64,000 bases of DNA from Sutcliffiella deserti (GCF_020037475.1 NZ_JAIQDB010000004.1:124001-188000); one strand, 5' to 3'. Positions 1-8,110 are shown, counted from the stretch's first letter. Program-made: numbers and translations. Notes: generated from the letters alone by a model not told the origin.

Positions 1-1514
1 AGATGCTTTCCTGCGGTCTTCATTACTGTTATAAGTTGACCTTCTGTGTATCTTTTGGGAGGCTGGGTTTTCCCTTCTTTTACATTTACTTCTTGTACAA
101 TTCCCTTTTCGCCGTCCTGTAAAGAAGGAAGGTCTTGTTCTTCTGCGTCACTTTCCTTCTCTTTTTTGTTACCATAGATCACTTTCCGCCACCCTGACTG
201 TACCTCTTCTTTGCCTTTCGAAAGGAACGAGGCTCGTTCTTCAACAAGTGTATGTATGGTTGTATAGTCAAAGATAGCCTTCTCATAATGAGCTGAAATA
301 AGTCGTTTCACAATTAGAGAATAAATTTTTTCCTCTTCTCCGGACATTTTAGCCGGATTTGTGACTTGTTCTGTTGGAATGATTGCATAGTGATCGGTAA
401 CTTTCTTCTCGTTTACTACACGTTTGTTCGTCATAACCGAATTAAAAGGCAATGGAAAATATTCTTTGAAAGCCTCGAACTGACTTAGTTTCTCCAAGGT
501 TTCCGGAAACATGGCTGCTTCTTCTCTTGTAACAAAACTCGAGTCAGACCTTGGATAGGATATAATTCCTTTTACATAGAGCTTTTGGGCAATCTCCAAG
601 GTCTTTTGTGGCGAAAACTTATACAAGCTATTTGCTGTTGCCTGTAAAGATGAAAGATTAAAAAGGAAAGGCGGCTGAAATTCCTTGCGTTCTTTTTCAA
701 TTGTATCAATTCTTGCTGAGCTTCCCTTACAAAATTGAACGATTTTTTTGGCAAGCTCGGGATCCTCAAGTCTTGATTCTCCATCTTTATGCCATTTTCC
801 ATTGTAATTCTTTCCGTCAATATTAAACGTGGCAAGAACTTCCCAAAAAGGTTTAGCTTGAAAGTTTTCAATCTCCAGTTCACGCTGCACAATTAACGCA
901 AGAGTCGGTGTTTGTACTCGACCAGTTGAGAACACATCGGATACTCCCTTTTGTTGTAACAATAGTGTATAGGCTCTTGAAGCATTCATCCCTACAAGCC
1001 AGTCGGCACAAGAGCGGCTTAAGGCTTCATAATAAATATTTCTGGTTTCTTGTTCTTCTAACAAGTTCTCAAAACCATTTTTTACCGAGTTTGGCGTCAG
1101 AGAAGAAATCCATAAGCGTTTTAATGGCTTAGAGCATTTAGCAACCGTAAGAATGATTCGAATGATTGCCTCTCCTTCCCTTTCTGCATCACCAGCCATT
1201 ATAATTTCAGTCACTTCTCTCCGGTGAACAAGTTCTTTCACTGTTTTAAATTGCTTCCATTTTGATTTTGTTACTTTGTGTTGGAATCTATCGGGTAATA
1301 TAGGGAGGGTTTGCAAGGACCAGCGCTTCCATGAGGCATCATATTCTTCTGGCGATAGTAGTTCACATAAATGGCCAACCGCCCATGTAAGAAATGCACC
1401 TTCAGGAAATAAGGGTTGTGGAGGTATTACGACATAACCATCCTTCTTTTGAAAGGAAAAAGGGGCAGCAAGCTTTAATCCTTGATCAGGTTTTTCGGCA
1501 ATAATTAATTTCAC
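1..1514 (-). CDS. topB: DNA topoisomerase III (5' part; runs off the window)
   Basis: Type IA topoisomerase that passes single strands and decatenates DNA using a 5'-phosphotyrosine intermediate. The GTG start at 1514 follows a GGAG Shine-Dalgarno and the protein opens VKLIIAEKPDQG, the Toprim strand typical of TopB. A Toprim acidic cluster (MAGDAEREGEAIIR) and the STGRVQTPTLALIV motif follow. The catalytic tyrosine lies in GIISYPRSDSS at about residue 320, close to its place in known TopB proteins. Roughly 504 codons are present; the C-terminal end lies beyond position 1. It is transcribed leftward with no other gene of its operon visible. Identification is firm; whether this is the main chromosomal copy cannot be told. 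Confidence 0.93.
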   Translation of the reverse strand, partial: MKLIIAEKPDQGLKLAAPFSFQKKDGYVVIPPQPLFPEGAFLTWAVGHLCELLSPEEYDASWKRWSLQTLPILPDRFQHKVTKSKWKQFKTVKELVHRREVTEIIMAGDAEREGEAIIRIILTVAKCSKPLKRLWISSLTPNSVKNGFENLLEEQETRNIYYEALSRSCADWLVGMNASRAYTLLLQQKGVSDVFSTGRVQTPTLALIVQRELEIENFQAKPFWEVLATFNIDGKNYNGKWHKDGESRLEDPELAKKIVQFCKGSSARIDTIEKERKEFQPPFLFNLSSLQATANSLYKFSPQKTLEIAQKLYVKGIISYPRSDSSFVTREEAAMFPETLEKLSQFEAFKEYFPLPFNSVMTNKRVVNEKKVTDHYAIIPTEQVTNPAKMSGEEEKIYSLIVKRLISAHYEKAIFDYTTIHTLVEERASFLSKGKEEVQSGWRKVIYGNKKEKESDAEEQDLPSLQDGEKGIVQEVNVKEGKTQPPKRYTEGQLITVMKTAGKH

Positions 1515-1610
1515 AACATGTTCCACTCCACTCTAAACAAAATAAAGGCAGGAAAAGAGCGACCTCTTTTCCTACCACTATTATAAAAGCAAAACACTTG
1601 TTTGTATAGA

Positions 1611-1859
1611 TTAGAGTTCGATAATATTTTGTGCAGGTACGATATTTAAAATTGTAATCAATGGATAGGCACTTTGTTGTGTTTCGCCTACAATCCAAAA
1701 CTGGTCATCCACAACAACGGCAAATGACTCCATATGGTAGATAACATCTATGGCATCTACTAAGGTTTCATAAATACGTTGTTCCGTTAAGGAGTATAGC
1801 CTTATGTTTGGTTTAATACGCAGAATAACTTCCTTACCTAGATAGTTGGTGCGTAGCAT
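1611..1859 (-). CDS. Small hypothetical protein, 82 aa
   Basis: I do not recognise a named family. The 82-aa product has no membrane segment or signal peptide, is mixed alpha/beta in character (ILRIKPNIRLYSLTEQRIYETL, then VVVDDQFWIVGE) and looks like a compact soluble domain. The ATG at 1859 is preceded by a clear GGGGGAAGAG ribosome binding site, which supports translation. It lies between topB and the divergent cspD. Function unknown. Confidence 0.6.
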   Translation of the reverse strand: MLRTNYLGKEVILRIKPNIRLYSLTEQRIYETLVDAIDVIYHMESFAVVVDDQFWIVGETQQSAYPLITILNIVPAQNIIEL

Positions 1860-1927
1860 CGCTCTTCCCCCTTTTTATTTAACTTATGAAAAATCCTGAG
1901 GGTTAGCACTCTTTCCTTACAAGATTC

Positions 1928-1957
1928 TTGACCTTCATTGGGTAATTAATGTATAGT
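1928..1957 (+). promoter_or_regulatory. Sigma-A-type promoter of cspD
   Basis: TTGACC at 1928-1933 and TATAGT at 1952-1957 are separated by 18 nt. The predicted start site near 1964 gives a 5' untranslated region of roughly 90 nt before cspD, the long leader usual for cold shock mRNAs. Read from sequence only. Confidence 0.6.
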
Positions 1958-2056
1958 GGAAGTGTCATTTAACCGCTTTCTAATTTTAGAAAGGGTAAGA
2001 TGATAATCTACTTTTAATGCACTAGATGTGCGCTATTTTTAGGAGGAAAATGAATA

Positions 2057-2257
2057 ATGCAAAACGGTAAAGTAAAATGGTTTAACAATGAAAAAGGTTT
2101 CGGTTTTATCGAAGTTGAAGGTGGCGAAGATGTATTCGTACACTTCTCTGCAATCCAAGGAGATGGCTTCAAGTCTTTAGAAGAAGGACAAGAAGTTTCT
2201 TTCGAGATCGTTGAAGGCAGTCGCGGACCACAAGCTGAAAACGTAACGAAACTATAA
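2057..2257 (+). CDS. cspD: Cold shock protein (CspD type)
   Basis: 66-aa single cold-shock domain that binds single-stranded RNA/DNA and acts as an RNA chaperone. RNP1 (KGFGFIEV) and RNP2 (VFVHFSAI) are intact, and the length is exactly that of Bacillus CspB/C/D. The ATG follows AGGAGGAAA. The neighbouring DUF2564, YpeQ and YpeP genes match the cspD locus of B. subtilis, so cspD is the best paralogue assignment. The gene has its own promoter and a strong terminator. The degR gene found beside cspD in B. subtilis is not visible here. Confidence 0.93.
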   Translation: MQNGKVKWFNNEKGFGFIEVEGGEDVFVHFSAIQGDGFKSLEEGQEVSFEIVEGSRGPQAENVTKL

Positions 2258-2279
2258 AAATAAGTACAACCCCATAAAA

Positions 2280-2320
2280 ACGTAAAAGAAAGAGGCTGGT
2301 TAAGCCTCTTTTTTTTACGT
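2280..2320 (+). terminator. Rho-independent terminator after cspD
   Basis: AAGAGGCT and AGCCTCTT (2290-2310) form an 8-bp stem with a 5-nt loop followed by eight T residues. Outer ACGTAAAA/TTTTACGT flanks make it nearly symmetrical, so it could work in both directions. Confidence 0.85.
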
Positions 2321-2541
2321 TTTTTTGTAAAGGATAAGTGGGTAGGTCTGTCACTGTATTTTTATGACCTACTAACCAGAAACAATGAGGAAATTTTCCA
2401 TATAAGCAAGAAAAGAACACGGAATTTACGATTGTAAAGGGTAGTGAAACATACGCAGAAAAAACAGGCTTCGGAAAAATTTCTACGGGATGCATATCTT
2501 CTTTTATAATTACCGATTCTAACATAAGAGGAGGGATAACG

Positions 2542-2811
2542 ATGGACAATTATTCGGACGATATTCACACAGGATATAATGATCTTAAGCAAGTGGAAGT
2601 TTCCATTCAATCGGCAGAAAAAATGGTAGGTTTTGCGACCATGAGCTTAGATCCCGAAACAATGGAGCATGCTGCGCGCGCCATTTCAAATGCAAGAAGT
2701 TTATTGAATGAGGCAAAAAGCCAAGGTACAGGGTTGGATACCGATTTTCTTCAAAACGCGGAACAGACACTAGCACAAACAGAACATCAGCTTTCCGAAG
2801 CACAAAAATAA
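2542..2811 (+). CDS. ypzA: DUF2564 family protein (YpzA-like)
   Basis: 89-aa soluble, helical, acidic protein without cysteines or membrane segments. Sequence character (heptad-like AEQTLAQTEHQLSEAQK at the end) and position between cspD and ypeQ fit B. subtilis YpzA, a DUF2564 member of unknown function. GAGGAGG stands 7 nt before the ATG. The stop codon is built into the terminator hairpin. Family assignment rests on recognition and synteny. Confidence 0.72.
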   Translation: MDNYSDDIHTGYNDLKQVEVSIQSAEKMVGFATMSLDPETMEHAARAISNARSLLNEAKSQGTGLDTDFLQNAEQTLAQTEHQLSEAQK

Positions 2812-2840
2812 CCGCCTGTTATGGCGGTTATTTTTATTTT
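2807..2840. terminator. Bidirectional terminator between ypzA and ypeQ
   Basis: AATAACCGCC pairs with GGCGGTTATT around a 6-nt loop, with a T-rich tail to 2840. The two flanking genes converge, and the hairpin overlaps both 3' ends. Confidence 0.8.
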
Positions 2841-3022
2841 CTATGAACAAGTTGATCGCCAAGTTTCTTTATTTCAGCACCTACTGTACACTCACTTATA
2901 CAAAAAGACTGTGCATGGTTCTTCCCATAGTCTTTTCGCAATGTTTGCTTGACTAAGCATTCTGTACAATATGTGTCTAAAATCTCACCAACTTCCATAA
3001 GTATCTTTTTACGATTGATCAT
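2834..3022 (-). CDS. ypeQ: Zinc-finger-like small protein YpeQ
   Basis: 62-aa protein with CTEC near residue 20 and a later FCISECTVG Cys pair, a probable Zn-binding arrangement (CxxC...CxxxC). The start was placed at the ATG at 3022 because AGGAG lies 8 nt upstream; the GTG at 3031 would overlap its own ribosome binding site. It lies just downstream of ypeP as in B. subtilis, suggesting co-transcription. Function unknown. Confidence 0.72.
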   Translation of the reverse strand: MINRKKILMEVGEILDTYCTECLVKQTLRKDYGKNHAQSFCISECTVGAEIKKLGDQLVHRK

Positions 3023-3039
3023 GTGTTTCACTCCTATAA

Positions 3040-3693
3040 TTATAAAAGCAAATTGCTTTCAATGGGCGTCCCTTCGAGCGCTTGCTTTGCCAGGCGATCT
3101 GCTTCTTCGTTTTCTTTTCGTTGAACAGGTTCGTAGATAGCTTTTATCTTTAAAGCCTTTAGTTTTTCTTCTATTTTATCCAACCATCGATTAAAAAGTT
3201 CGTCATAACATGGCCATTCTCCAGATAATTGATTAAGCACCACTAGTGAATCCCCTTTGAAGGTAACATCCATGGCTTTTATTCCCAGATGCTCAAGTTG
3301 TTGAACCAGATAATAAAAAGCTGCATACTCTGCTTCGTTGTTAGATTCGAGTTCTTCTAAGCGCGCATTAATTCGATATCGATAATCTTTTTTATTCTGA
3401 TTATAATAGACTACATTTCCAATTCCGGCAAGCTTAGTTTGCACATCATATCCACCATCAAAATAAGCAATAACATCTGAAATACCTGTCTCACTTTGTT
3501 TGATCCACTTTAGGATTTCTTTTTTGGTCCACTCTTCCCCTTTTAAATCAAAGAAATATATTTGTTTTGCTCTCCCCGTCTTTTCCATATCCTCAGCAAG
3601 TCTTAATGCAAGCCTACTGTCCATTTCTTCGCTTCTAAAAATGGTTTCGATATGCCTCGGGGTATGATAATGCCATTCCACCGTTACTTTCAT
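3040..3693 (-). CDS. ypeP: RNase H-like protein YpeP
   Basis: 217-aa protein with a ~65-residue N-terminal extension followed by an RNase H fold. All four acidic positions of RNase HI can be seen: D in AYFDGG, E in NNEAEY, D in FKGDS and D in NEEADRLA. The start at 3693 uses GAGGAG 10 nt upstream. It is the first gene of a short leftward unit with ypeQ. The likely substrate is the RNA strand of RNA:DNA hybrids, but activity has not been established for this family as far as I know. Confidence 0.75.
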   Translation of the reverse strand: MKVTVEWHYHTPRHIETIFRSEEMDSRLALRLAEDMEKTGRAKQIYFFDLKGEEWTKKEILKWIKQSETGISDVIAYFDGGYDVQTKLAGIGNVVYYNQNKKDYRYRINARLEELESNNEAEYAAFYYLVQQLEHLGIKAMDVTFKGDSLVVLNQLSGEWPCYDELFNRWLDKIEEKLKALKIKAIYEPVQRKENEEADRLAKQALEGTPIESNLLL

Positions 3694-3878
3694 AGCCTTT
3701 ATGCTCCTCTTCATCACATATTGAATGATCCTACCAACCCTTTACCCTGTATAAGAAGCCAGTAACCTTACTTACTTTTTTCTCTTTCCATACGATGAGT
3801 TGTTGTGTATTCTTATCTTATCACGAGAGGCCCTGAATTATGATGGGAACTATTATCTTAGGTAGGAGAGAGAAAAGA

Positions 3879-4268
3879 ATGATTGAAGTATATATTGATG
3901 GCGCGAGTGCTGGAGATCCCGGACCATCTGGAGCAGGTGTTTTTATCAAAGGACATGGAGGAGCAGAACAATATTCAATACCACTTGGAACTATGTCCAA
4001 TCACGAAGCAGAGTTTCATGCCCTGATTCAGGCTCTTATTATTTGTAAAAAACAGAATTACAGAATAGTTTCTTTTCGAACAGACTCACAGGCGGTGGAA
4101 GGCGCTATTGAAAAAGGACATGCGAAAAAACCAGCCTACCGCGCCCTCCTTAAAGATGCACAAGATTTAATTGGTGATTTTGACTTGTTCTTCATTAAAT
4201 GGATACCTAGTAAGCAAAATAAAGTTGCAGACGAACTCGCACGTAAAGCTATCCATAAAAATAAATAA
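3879..4268 (+). CDS. ypdQ: RNase HI family protein (YpdQ-like)
   Basis: 129-aa minimal RNase HI domain. The DEDD catalytic set is present: D in YIDGAS, E in NHEAEF, D in FRTDSQ and D in KVADEL. The start is the ATG at 3879 after GGAGAG; an upstream in-frame ATG at 3840 has no ribosome binding site. It lacks the basic protrusion helix of E. coli RNase HI, as B. subtilis YpdQ does. It is divergent from ypeP, giving two RNase H-fold genes back to back. Confidence 0.82.
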   Translation: MIEVYIDGASAGDPGPSGAGVFIKGHGGAEQYSIPLGTMSNHEAEFHALIQALIICKKQNYRIVSFRTDSQAVEGAIEKGHAKKPAYRALLKDAQDLIGDFDLFFIKWIPSKQNKVADELARKAIHKNK

Positions 4269-4298
4269 AGGACTTTCCATGTAACATGAAAGTCCTTC
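4269..4298. terminator. Convergent terminator
   Basis: AAGGACTTTC pairs with GAAAGTCCTT across a 10-nt loop, between the ypdQ-like gene and the leftward gene ending at 4298. Confidence 0.75.
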
Positions 4299-4570
4299 TA
4301 GATGATGTTTTTTTCCCTTGCCAGTTGAAATGCAGAGTCCTTTGTTTGAATATTTTCTGTTTTCAACATTTCTAACAAAGAAACAAAAAAACTGCCGTCA
4401 AACTGTTTTTGTGCTTTTAGAGTAATCTCTATAGCAATGTTTACTAAATAGTCGGAACTGTCCGTGTAATTTTTTCCAAATTCTATGAATCCAATAGAAT
4501 CTTCTCTAAAAATAAAGCCTTTTGCGGTAAGCTGTTGAAGGTACTCTTCTGTACTTAATGTATTTTTCAT
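4298..4570 (-). CDS. Conserved hypothetical, DUF6123-like, 90 aa
   Basis: 90-aa soluble protein, mostly helical, without cysteine or transmembrane segments. It resembles the DUF6123 group of small Bacillaceae proteins, though I am only moderately sure. AAGGATGG precedes the ATG. No function can be proposed. Confidence 0.6.
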   Translation of the reverse strand: MKNTLSTEEYLQQLTAKGFIFREDSIGFIEFGKNYTDSSDYLVNIAIEITLKAQKQFDGSFFVSLLEMLKTENIQTKDSAFQLAREKNII

Positions 4571-4631
4571 TAAAATCCATCCTTATGCATTCAATCCCTT
4601 CTATAATCTTACCGCAAAATTTGTCGTATGC

Positions 4632-5123
4632 CTACCAAAGTTTTTCCAACCATGGTGTTTTTTTCTTGGTTGGCAGAAATAAAGCACCTAGTAAGCCTAG
4701 AGTTATGCCAAATAAAGATCCACCAATTACCTCTTGGGGCTGGTGCCCTAGACGTTCTTCCAATCTTTTTTCAATCTTGTCATGAACATTTTCATCCGGC
4801 TTTCCTTCGAGCCTGTCCAGCTGTTCAGCTAAGTCATTTACAGCGAGCGTAATTTCCCCCGTCTGCCTTCTAACCCCTTGAGCGTCATACATCACAATCA
4901 AACCAAATATAGCAGAAAGAGCAAAATCAATGGTTCTAAATCCTCTTTTTACAGCAATAAATGCCGCTAATGCCGAGACTCCTGCTGAATGGGAGCTTGG
5001 CATTCCACCTGTTTCAAAAAATGTGGACCATTCCCATCTTCCCGTCCGTGCATATTTAATTGGGATTTTTAAGCTTTGTGCAACGATTATAGCAGCTAAT
5101 GCAATTTTTAAAGCTTTGTTCAC
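4632..5123 (-). CDS. Divergent PAP2 family membrane protein (YuiD-like)
   Basis: 163-aa protein of the divergent PAP2/DUF212 family (B. subtilis YuiD, plant VPR proteins). Visible marks are an N-terminal hydrophobic helix, the GGMPSSHSAG motif that corresponds to the PAP2 active-site SxxH, a central membrane segment ending in MYDAQGVRRQ, and a C-terminal hydrophobic helix (LFGITLGLLGALFLP) before a basic tail. The GTG start at 5123 has GAGGTG 7 nt upstream. It is probably a membrane phosphatase or lipid-related protein; the substrate is unknown. Confidence 0.8.
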   Translation of the reverse strand: MNKALKIALAAIIVAQSLKIPIKYARTGRWEWSTFFETGGMPSSHSAGVSALAAFIAVKRGFRTIDFALSAIFGLIVMYDAQGVRRQTGEITLAVNDLAEQLDRLEGKPDENVHDKIEKRLEERLGHQPQEVIGGSLFGITLGLLGALFLPTKKKTPWLEKLW

Positions 5124-5223
5124 TCTCAATCACCTCCCCATTAGTTTTCAAAATGTGGGGAGCTTATATGCAACATATTTTCCTTACAAAAAGGAAAGCT
5201 AAGGAAACAGGGGGGTGAAAATA

Positions 5224-5367
5224 ATGAGCAGCAGAAACAAATCAGCAAATAGAGGGAAGAAAGCACCCGGTGTTAACCCGCAAGGCTATGGTCAAGACGC
5301 GGAATTTACAGAAGAGCCTAAATCACAACTTGAGAACAACGCTAAAAAGAGTAATACAAAAAGGTAA
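5224..5367 (+). CDS. sspL: Small acid-soluble spore protein L
   Basis: 47-aa hydrophilic protein. GVNPQGYGQDAEF near residue 16 and the C-terminal KSQLENNAKKSNTKR match the SspL pattern (GVTPQG...ELEERAKKSNTKR), a minor SASP made in the forespore. GGGGGG precedes the ATG. In B. subtilis sspL also lies close to ypcP. A forespore sigma-G promoter is expected upstream, but I did not identify one with confidence. Confidence 0.85.
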   Translation: MSSRNKSANRGKKAPGVNPQGYGQDAEFTEEPKSQLENNAKKSNTKR

Positions 5368-5370
5368 GGA

Positions 5371-5448
5371 TCTCTTTTAAAAACTGTTTTCGCATGGATT
5401 GTTACTTTTACGTAAGTTGGCACCACTCGCAATCGTGCTCTTTTCCTG
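5371..5448. repeat. Dispersed ~80-bp repeat, copy 1
   Basis: The stretch CTGTTTTCGCATGGATTG to GTGCTCTTTTCC closely matches 49621-49708, including CTTTTACGTAAG and CAATCGT. This copy lacks about 10 bases in the middle. It is non-coding and sits directly after sspL. Confidence 0.7.
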
Positions 5449-5514
5449 TTAAGTGGTAAAAGCCCGAAAATACATTGCACTAAAGCAAAGCTAATACAAA
5501 TCTAACCAAAAAAT

Positions 5515-5540
5515 AAAGAGAAGATTTTCATCTTCTCTTT
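5515..5540. terminator. Terminator between sspL and ypcP
   Basis: AAAGAGAAGAT pairs with ATCTTCTCTTT over a 4-nt loop. It serves the leftward ypcP and could also stop sspL transcripts. Confidence 0.75.
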
Positions 5541-5588
5541 ACCCAAACGATGAGCTATATGAATCTAACTTGAAGCAGCTACTTTTAG

Positions 5589-6461
5589 TTAACAGACCTT
5601 ATTCACAAAACTATGCAGACTTGTAAACTCAAGTTCTTCAAATTTAGTCCATACCTTTTCACGGTCAATCGAAATGCTCGCATCATGAAGCTCACATGTT
5701 ACAGGCACATCACATTTGATGGTTGCTAGTTCGCGGGACAGGTGAAGTAAATCCAAACCGTCTTCAAACTTTTTCTGCTGACTTTTAGTAAGGGTGTGCA
5801 TATTTTCTAAAATTCCTTCTATCGTATGAAATTCCATCAATAATTTTGATGCAGTTTTCTCTCCAATACCTTTCACACCAGGATAATTATCACTGCTATC
5901 ACCCATAATAGCTTTCAGGTCAATTAGTTGCTTTGGTGTAAGACCTTTTTTACCATAGAAGCCATCTTCATCTAGCACTTCGTAGTTACCATAACCTTTT
6001 AGTAACAAGGCAACGGTCACATTTTGAGTGATCAGCTGCAGCACGTCCTGGTCGCCAGTTAAAATAATAACTTCAGCATCCTTACTATACTGTTCTGCAA
6101 GTGTTCCAAGACAATCATCGGCCTCATAACCTGCCAGTCCAATATTTGGGATATCAAAAGCCGACACTACTTCTTTAACAAGTTCAAATTGAGGGATTAA
6201 TTCTTGTGGAGCTGCCGGTCGATTTGCTTTATATTCATCGAACATTTCAGTACGGAAGGTTTTGCTTCCCATATCCCAACAGCAAACGACATGTGTTGGT
6301 TGAAATGCTTCCATAGAAGAAATCATATGCTTAACAAATCCTTGTACGGCATTTGTAGGGGTACCACTTGAAGTATACATAAAACGATTATAAACAGATG
6401 TAGCAAAAAAAGAACGGAATAACAAAGCCATGCCATCTATTAATAAAACTTTTTTATTCAT
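5589..6461 (-). CDS. ypcP: 5'-3' exonuclease / flap nuclease YpcP
   Basis: 290-aa stand-alone homologue of the DNA polymerase I 5'-nuclease domain, involved in Okazaki fragment (RNA primer) processing. The N-terminus VLLIDGMALLFRSFFA carries the first metal-binding Asp; YEADDCLG, ILTGDQDVLQL and MGDSSDNYPGVKGIGEKTA supply further acidic residues and the helix-hairpin-helix. Length is normal. The start follows GAGAGGAG. The gene sits between sspL and dynA as in B. subtilis, but its upstream region is here expanded by the 53-bp array. Confidence 0.92.
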   Translation of the reverse strand: MNKKVLLIDGMALLFRSFFATSVYNRFMYTSSGTPTNAVQGFVKHMISSMEAFQPTHVVCCWDMGSKTFRTEMFDEYKANRPAAPQELIPQFELVKEVVSAFDIPNIGLAGYEADDCLGTLAEQYSKDAEVIILTGDQDVLQLITQNVTVALLLKGYGNYEVLDEDGFYGKKGLTPKQLIDLKAIMGDSSDNYPGVKGIGEKTASKLLMEFHTIEGILENMHTLTKSQQKKFEDGLDLLHLSRELATIKCDVPVTCELHDASISIDREKVWTKFEELEFTSLHSFVNKVC

Positions 6462-6492
6462 TAGATTTTCTCCTCTCGTTGTTGCGCAATTG

Positions 6493-6501
6493 ATTATATC
6501 A
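6493..6501 (-). promoter_or_regulatory. Extended -10 promoter of ypcP
   Basis: On the minus strand TGATATAAT is a perfect extended -10 element about 30 nt upstream of the ypcP ATG. The -35 region is weak. It lies between the gene and the repeat array. Confidence 0.5.
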
Positions 6502-6606
6502 TATTTTTAGCGGCTTTATAAGGGTAGGATTATGGAATAAAAGGAAGGGGTAACTTCTAGGACTTATTGGTTTTATACTATTATTTTTAGAATCGGCTTT
6601 CTTGAC

Positions 6607-7835
6607 CTTACTTTGCCTTTGTTGGTACATCATCCGGGGGCTTTCTTGCTTTTCATGTACTTACTTTGCTCGGGAATGTACATCACCCGCTGACTTCTCC
6701 CCTTTTCATGTACTTACTTTGCCTGGGAATGTACATCATCCGCTGACTTCTCCCCTTTTCATGTACTTACTTTGCCCGGGAATGTACATCATCCCGCGAT
6801 TTCTCTCATTTTCATGTACTTACTTTGCCCGGGAATGTACATCATCCGCTCACTTCTCACCTTTTCATGTACTTACTTTGCTCGGAAATGTACATCTTCC
6901 GCTGACTTCTCCCCTTTTCATGGACTTACTTTGCCCGGGAATGTACATCTTCCGCTGACTTCTCCCCTTTTCATGGACTTACTTTGCCCGGGAATGTACA
7001 TCTTCCGCTGACTTCTCCCCTTTTCATGGACTTACTTTGCCCGGGAATGTACATCTTCCGCTGACTTCTCCCCTTTTCATGGACTTACTTTGCCCGGGAA
7101 TGTACATCTTCCGCTGACTTCTCCCCTTTTCATGTACTTACTTTGCCCGGGAATGTACATCATCCCACACCAACTCTCCTTTTCATGTACTTACTTTGCT
7201 CGGGAATGTACATCATCCGCTGACTTCTCCCCTTTTCATGTACTTACTTTGCCCGGGAATGTACATCATCCCGCGATTTCTCTCATTTTCATGTACTTAC
7301 TTTGCCCGGGAATGTACATCATCCCGCGATTTCTCTCATTTTCATGTACTTACTTTGCCCGGGAATGTACATCATCCGGCGACTTCTCTCATTTTCATGT
7401 ACTTACTTTGCCCGGGAATGTACATCATCCCGCGATTTCTCTCATTTTCATGTACTTACTTTGCCCGGGAATGTACATCATCCGCTGACTTCTCCCCTTT
7501 TCATGTACTTACTTTGCCCGGGAATGTACATCATCCCGCACCAACTCTCCTTTTCATGTACTTACTTTGCTCGGGAATGTACATCATCCCGCACCAACTC
7601 TCCTTTTCATGTACTTACTTTGCTCGGAAATGTACATCATCCGCTGACTTCTCCCCTTTTCATGTACTTACTTTGCTCGGACATGTACATCATCCGCTGA
7701 CTTCTCCCCTTTTCATGTACTTACTTTGCTCGGACATGTACATCATCCGCTGACTTCTCCCCTTTTCATGTACTTACTTCCCCCCTTGTAGATACATTAT
7801 CCACGGGCGCTCCTGCCCTTTCATGTACTTACTTC
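6607..7835. repeat. Tandem array 1: ~23 units of 53 bp
   Basis: CATGTAC (or CATGGAC) recurs at 6654, 6707, 6760, 6813, 6866, 6919, 6972, 7025, 7078, 7131, 7184 and on to 7767, that is 21 consecutive intervals of exactly 53 bp. A degenerate unit precedes it near 6607 and another follows at 7822 (55-bp interval). Each unit holds ATGTAC, 17 nt, GTACAT, usually with CCCGGG in the spacer, followed by a variable 17-18 nt block. Four block types occur: CGCTGACTTCTCCCC, CGCGATTTCTCTCA, CACACCAACTCTC/CGCACCAACTCTC, and TTCCGCTGAC with CATGGAC. Because 53 is not a multiple of 3, the long open frames on the plus strand are a by-product of the repeat. Confidence 0.97.
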
Positions 7836-7858
7836 CTGCACTCTTGTGAAAAGCCATC

Positions 7859-7903
7859 AAAAAAAAGCCTGACCTCCTCCTGTAAGAAGTGGTCAGGCTT
7901 TTT
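7859..7903 (-). terminator. Terminator of the small gene at 7904
   Basis: AAAAAGCCTGACC and GGTCAGGCTTTTT form a 13-bp stem around a 16-nt loop, immediately after the stop of the leftward small gene. It separates that gene from the tandem array. Confidence 0.8.
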
Positions 7904-8038
7904 CTAATGATTTTTCTTGTTTGTCATTTTCGCTGCTTCATATTCGGCATAGGAACCAAACTCTGAATCCATTGTTCCTTTTTGTTTAGCGTTATTATTA
8001 CGTTGTGCGTTTGCATTTCCTTTTTTTGTACGACCCAT
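7904..8038 (-). CDS. Small hydrophilic protein, 44 aa, possibly spore-related
   Basis: The product MGRTKKGNANAQRNNN... is 44 aa, rich in Lys, Asn and Gln, with a central MDSEFGSYAEYEAAK segment. This resembles the composition of minor small acid-soluble spore proteins, but I cannot match it to a named Ssp family. A GGGGG ribosome binding site stands 9 nt before the ATG and a strong terminator follows the stop. Confidence 0.65.
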   Translation of the reverse strand: MGRTKKGNANAQRNNNAKQKGTMDSEFGSYAEYEAAKMTNKKNH

Positions 8039-8110
8039 CGTAAAACCCCCTATCACAATTTGGTCCTTTTTAGCTTGTGATGGGAAGGGTCATTTAATGA
8101 AAGGTAATAT

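Noticed and set aside
908..1132. Plus-strand 74-codon frame opposite topB
   Set aside because: Lies antisense to clearly conserved TopB coding sequence and has no ribosome binding site.
6602..7753. Long plus-strand open frames of 79-185 codons rich in Leu, Cys, Phe and His across array 1
   Set aside because: The 53-bp unit has no stop in any plus frame, so open frames arise automatically and the same text appears in all three frames. There is no ribosome binding site and no codon bias.
6607..7835. CRISPR array
   Set aside because: Units are nearly identical over most of their 53 bp. The variable blocks recur in four types rather than being unique spacers, and no cas gene is near.
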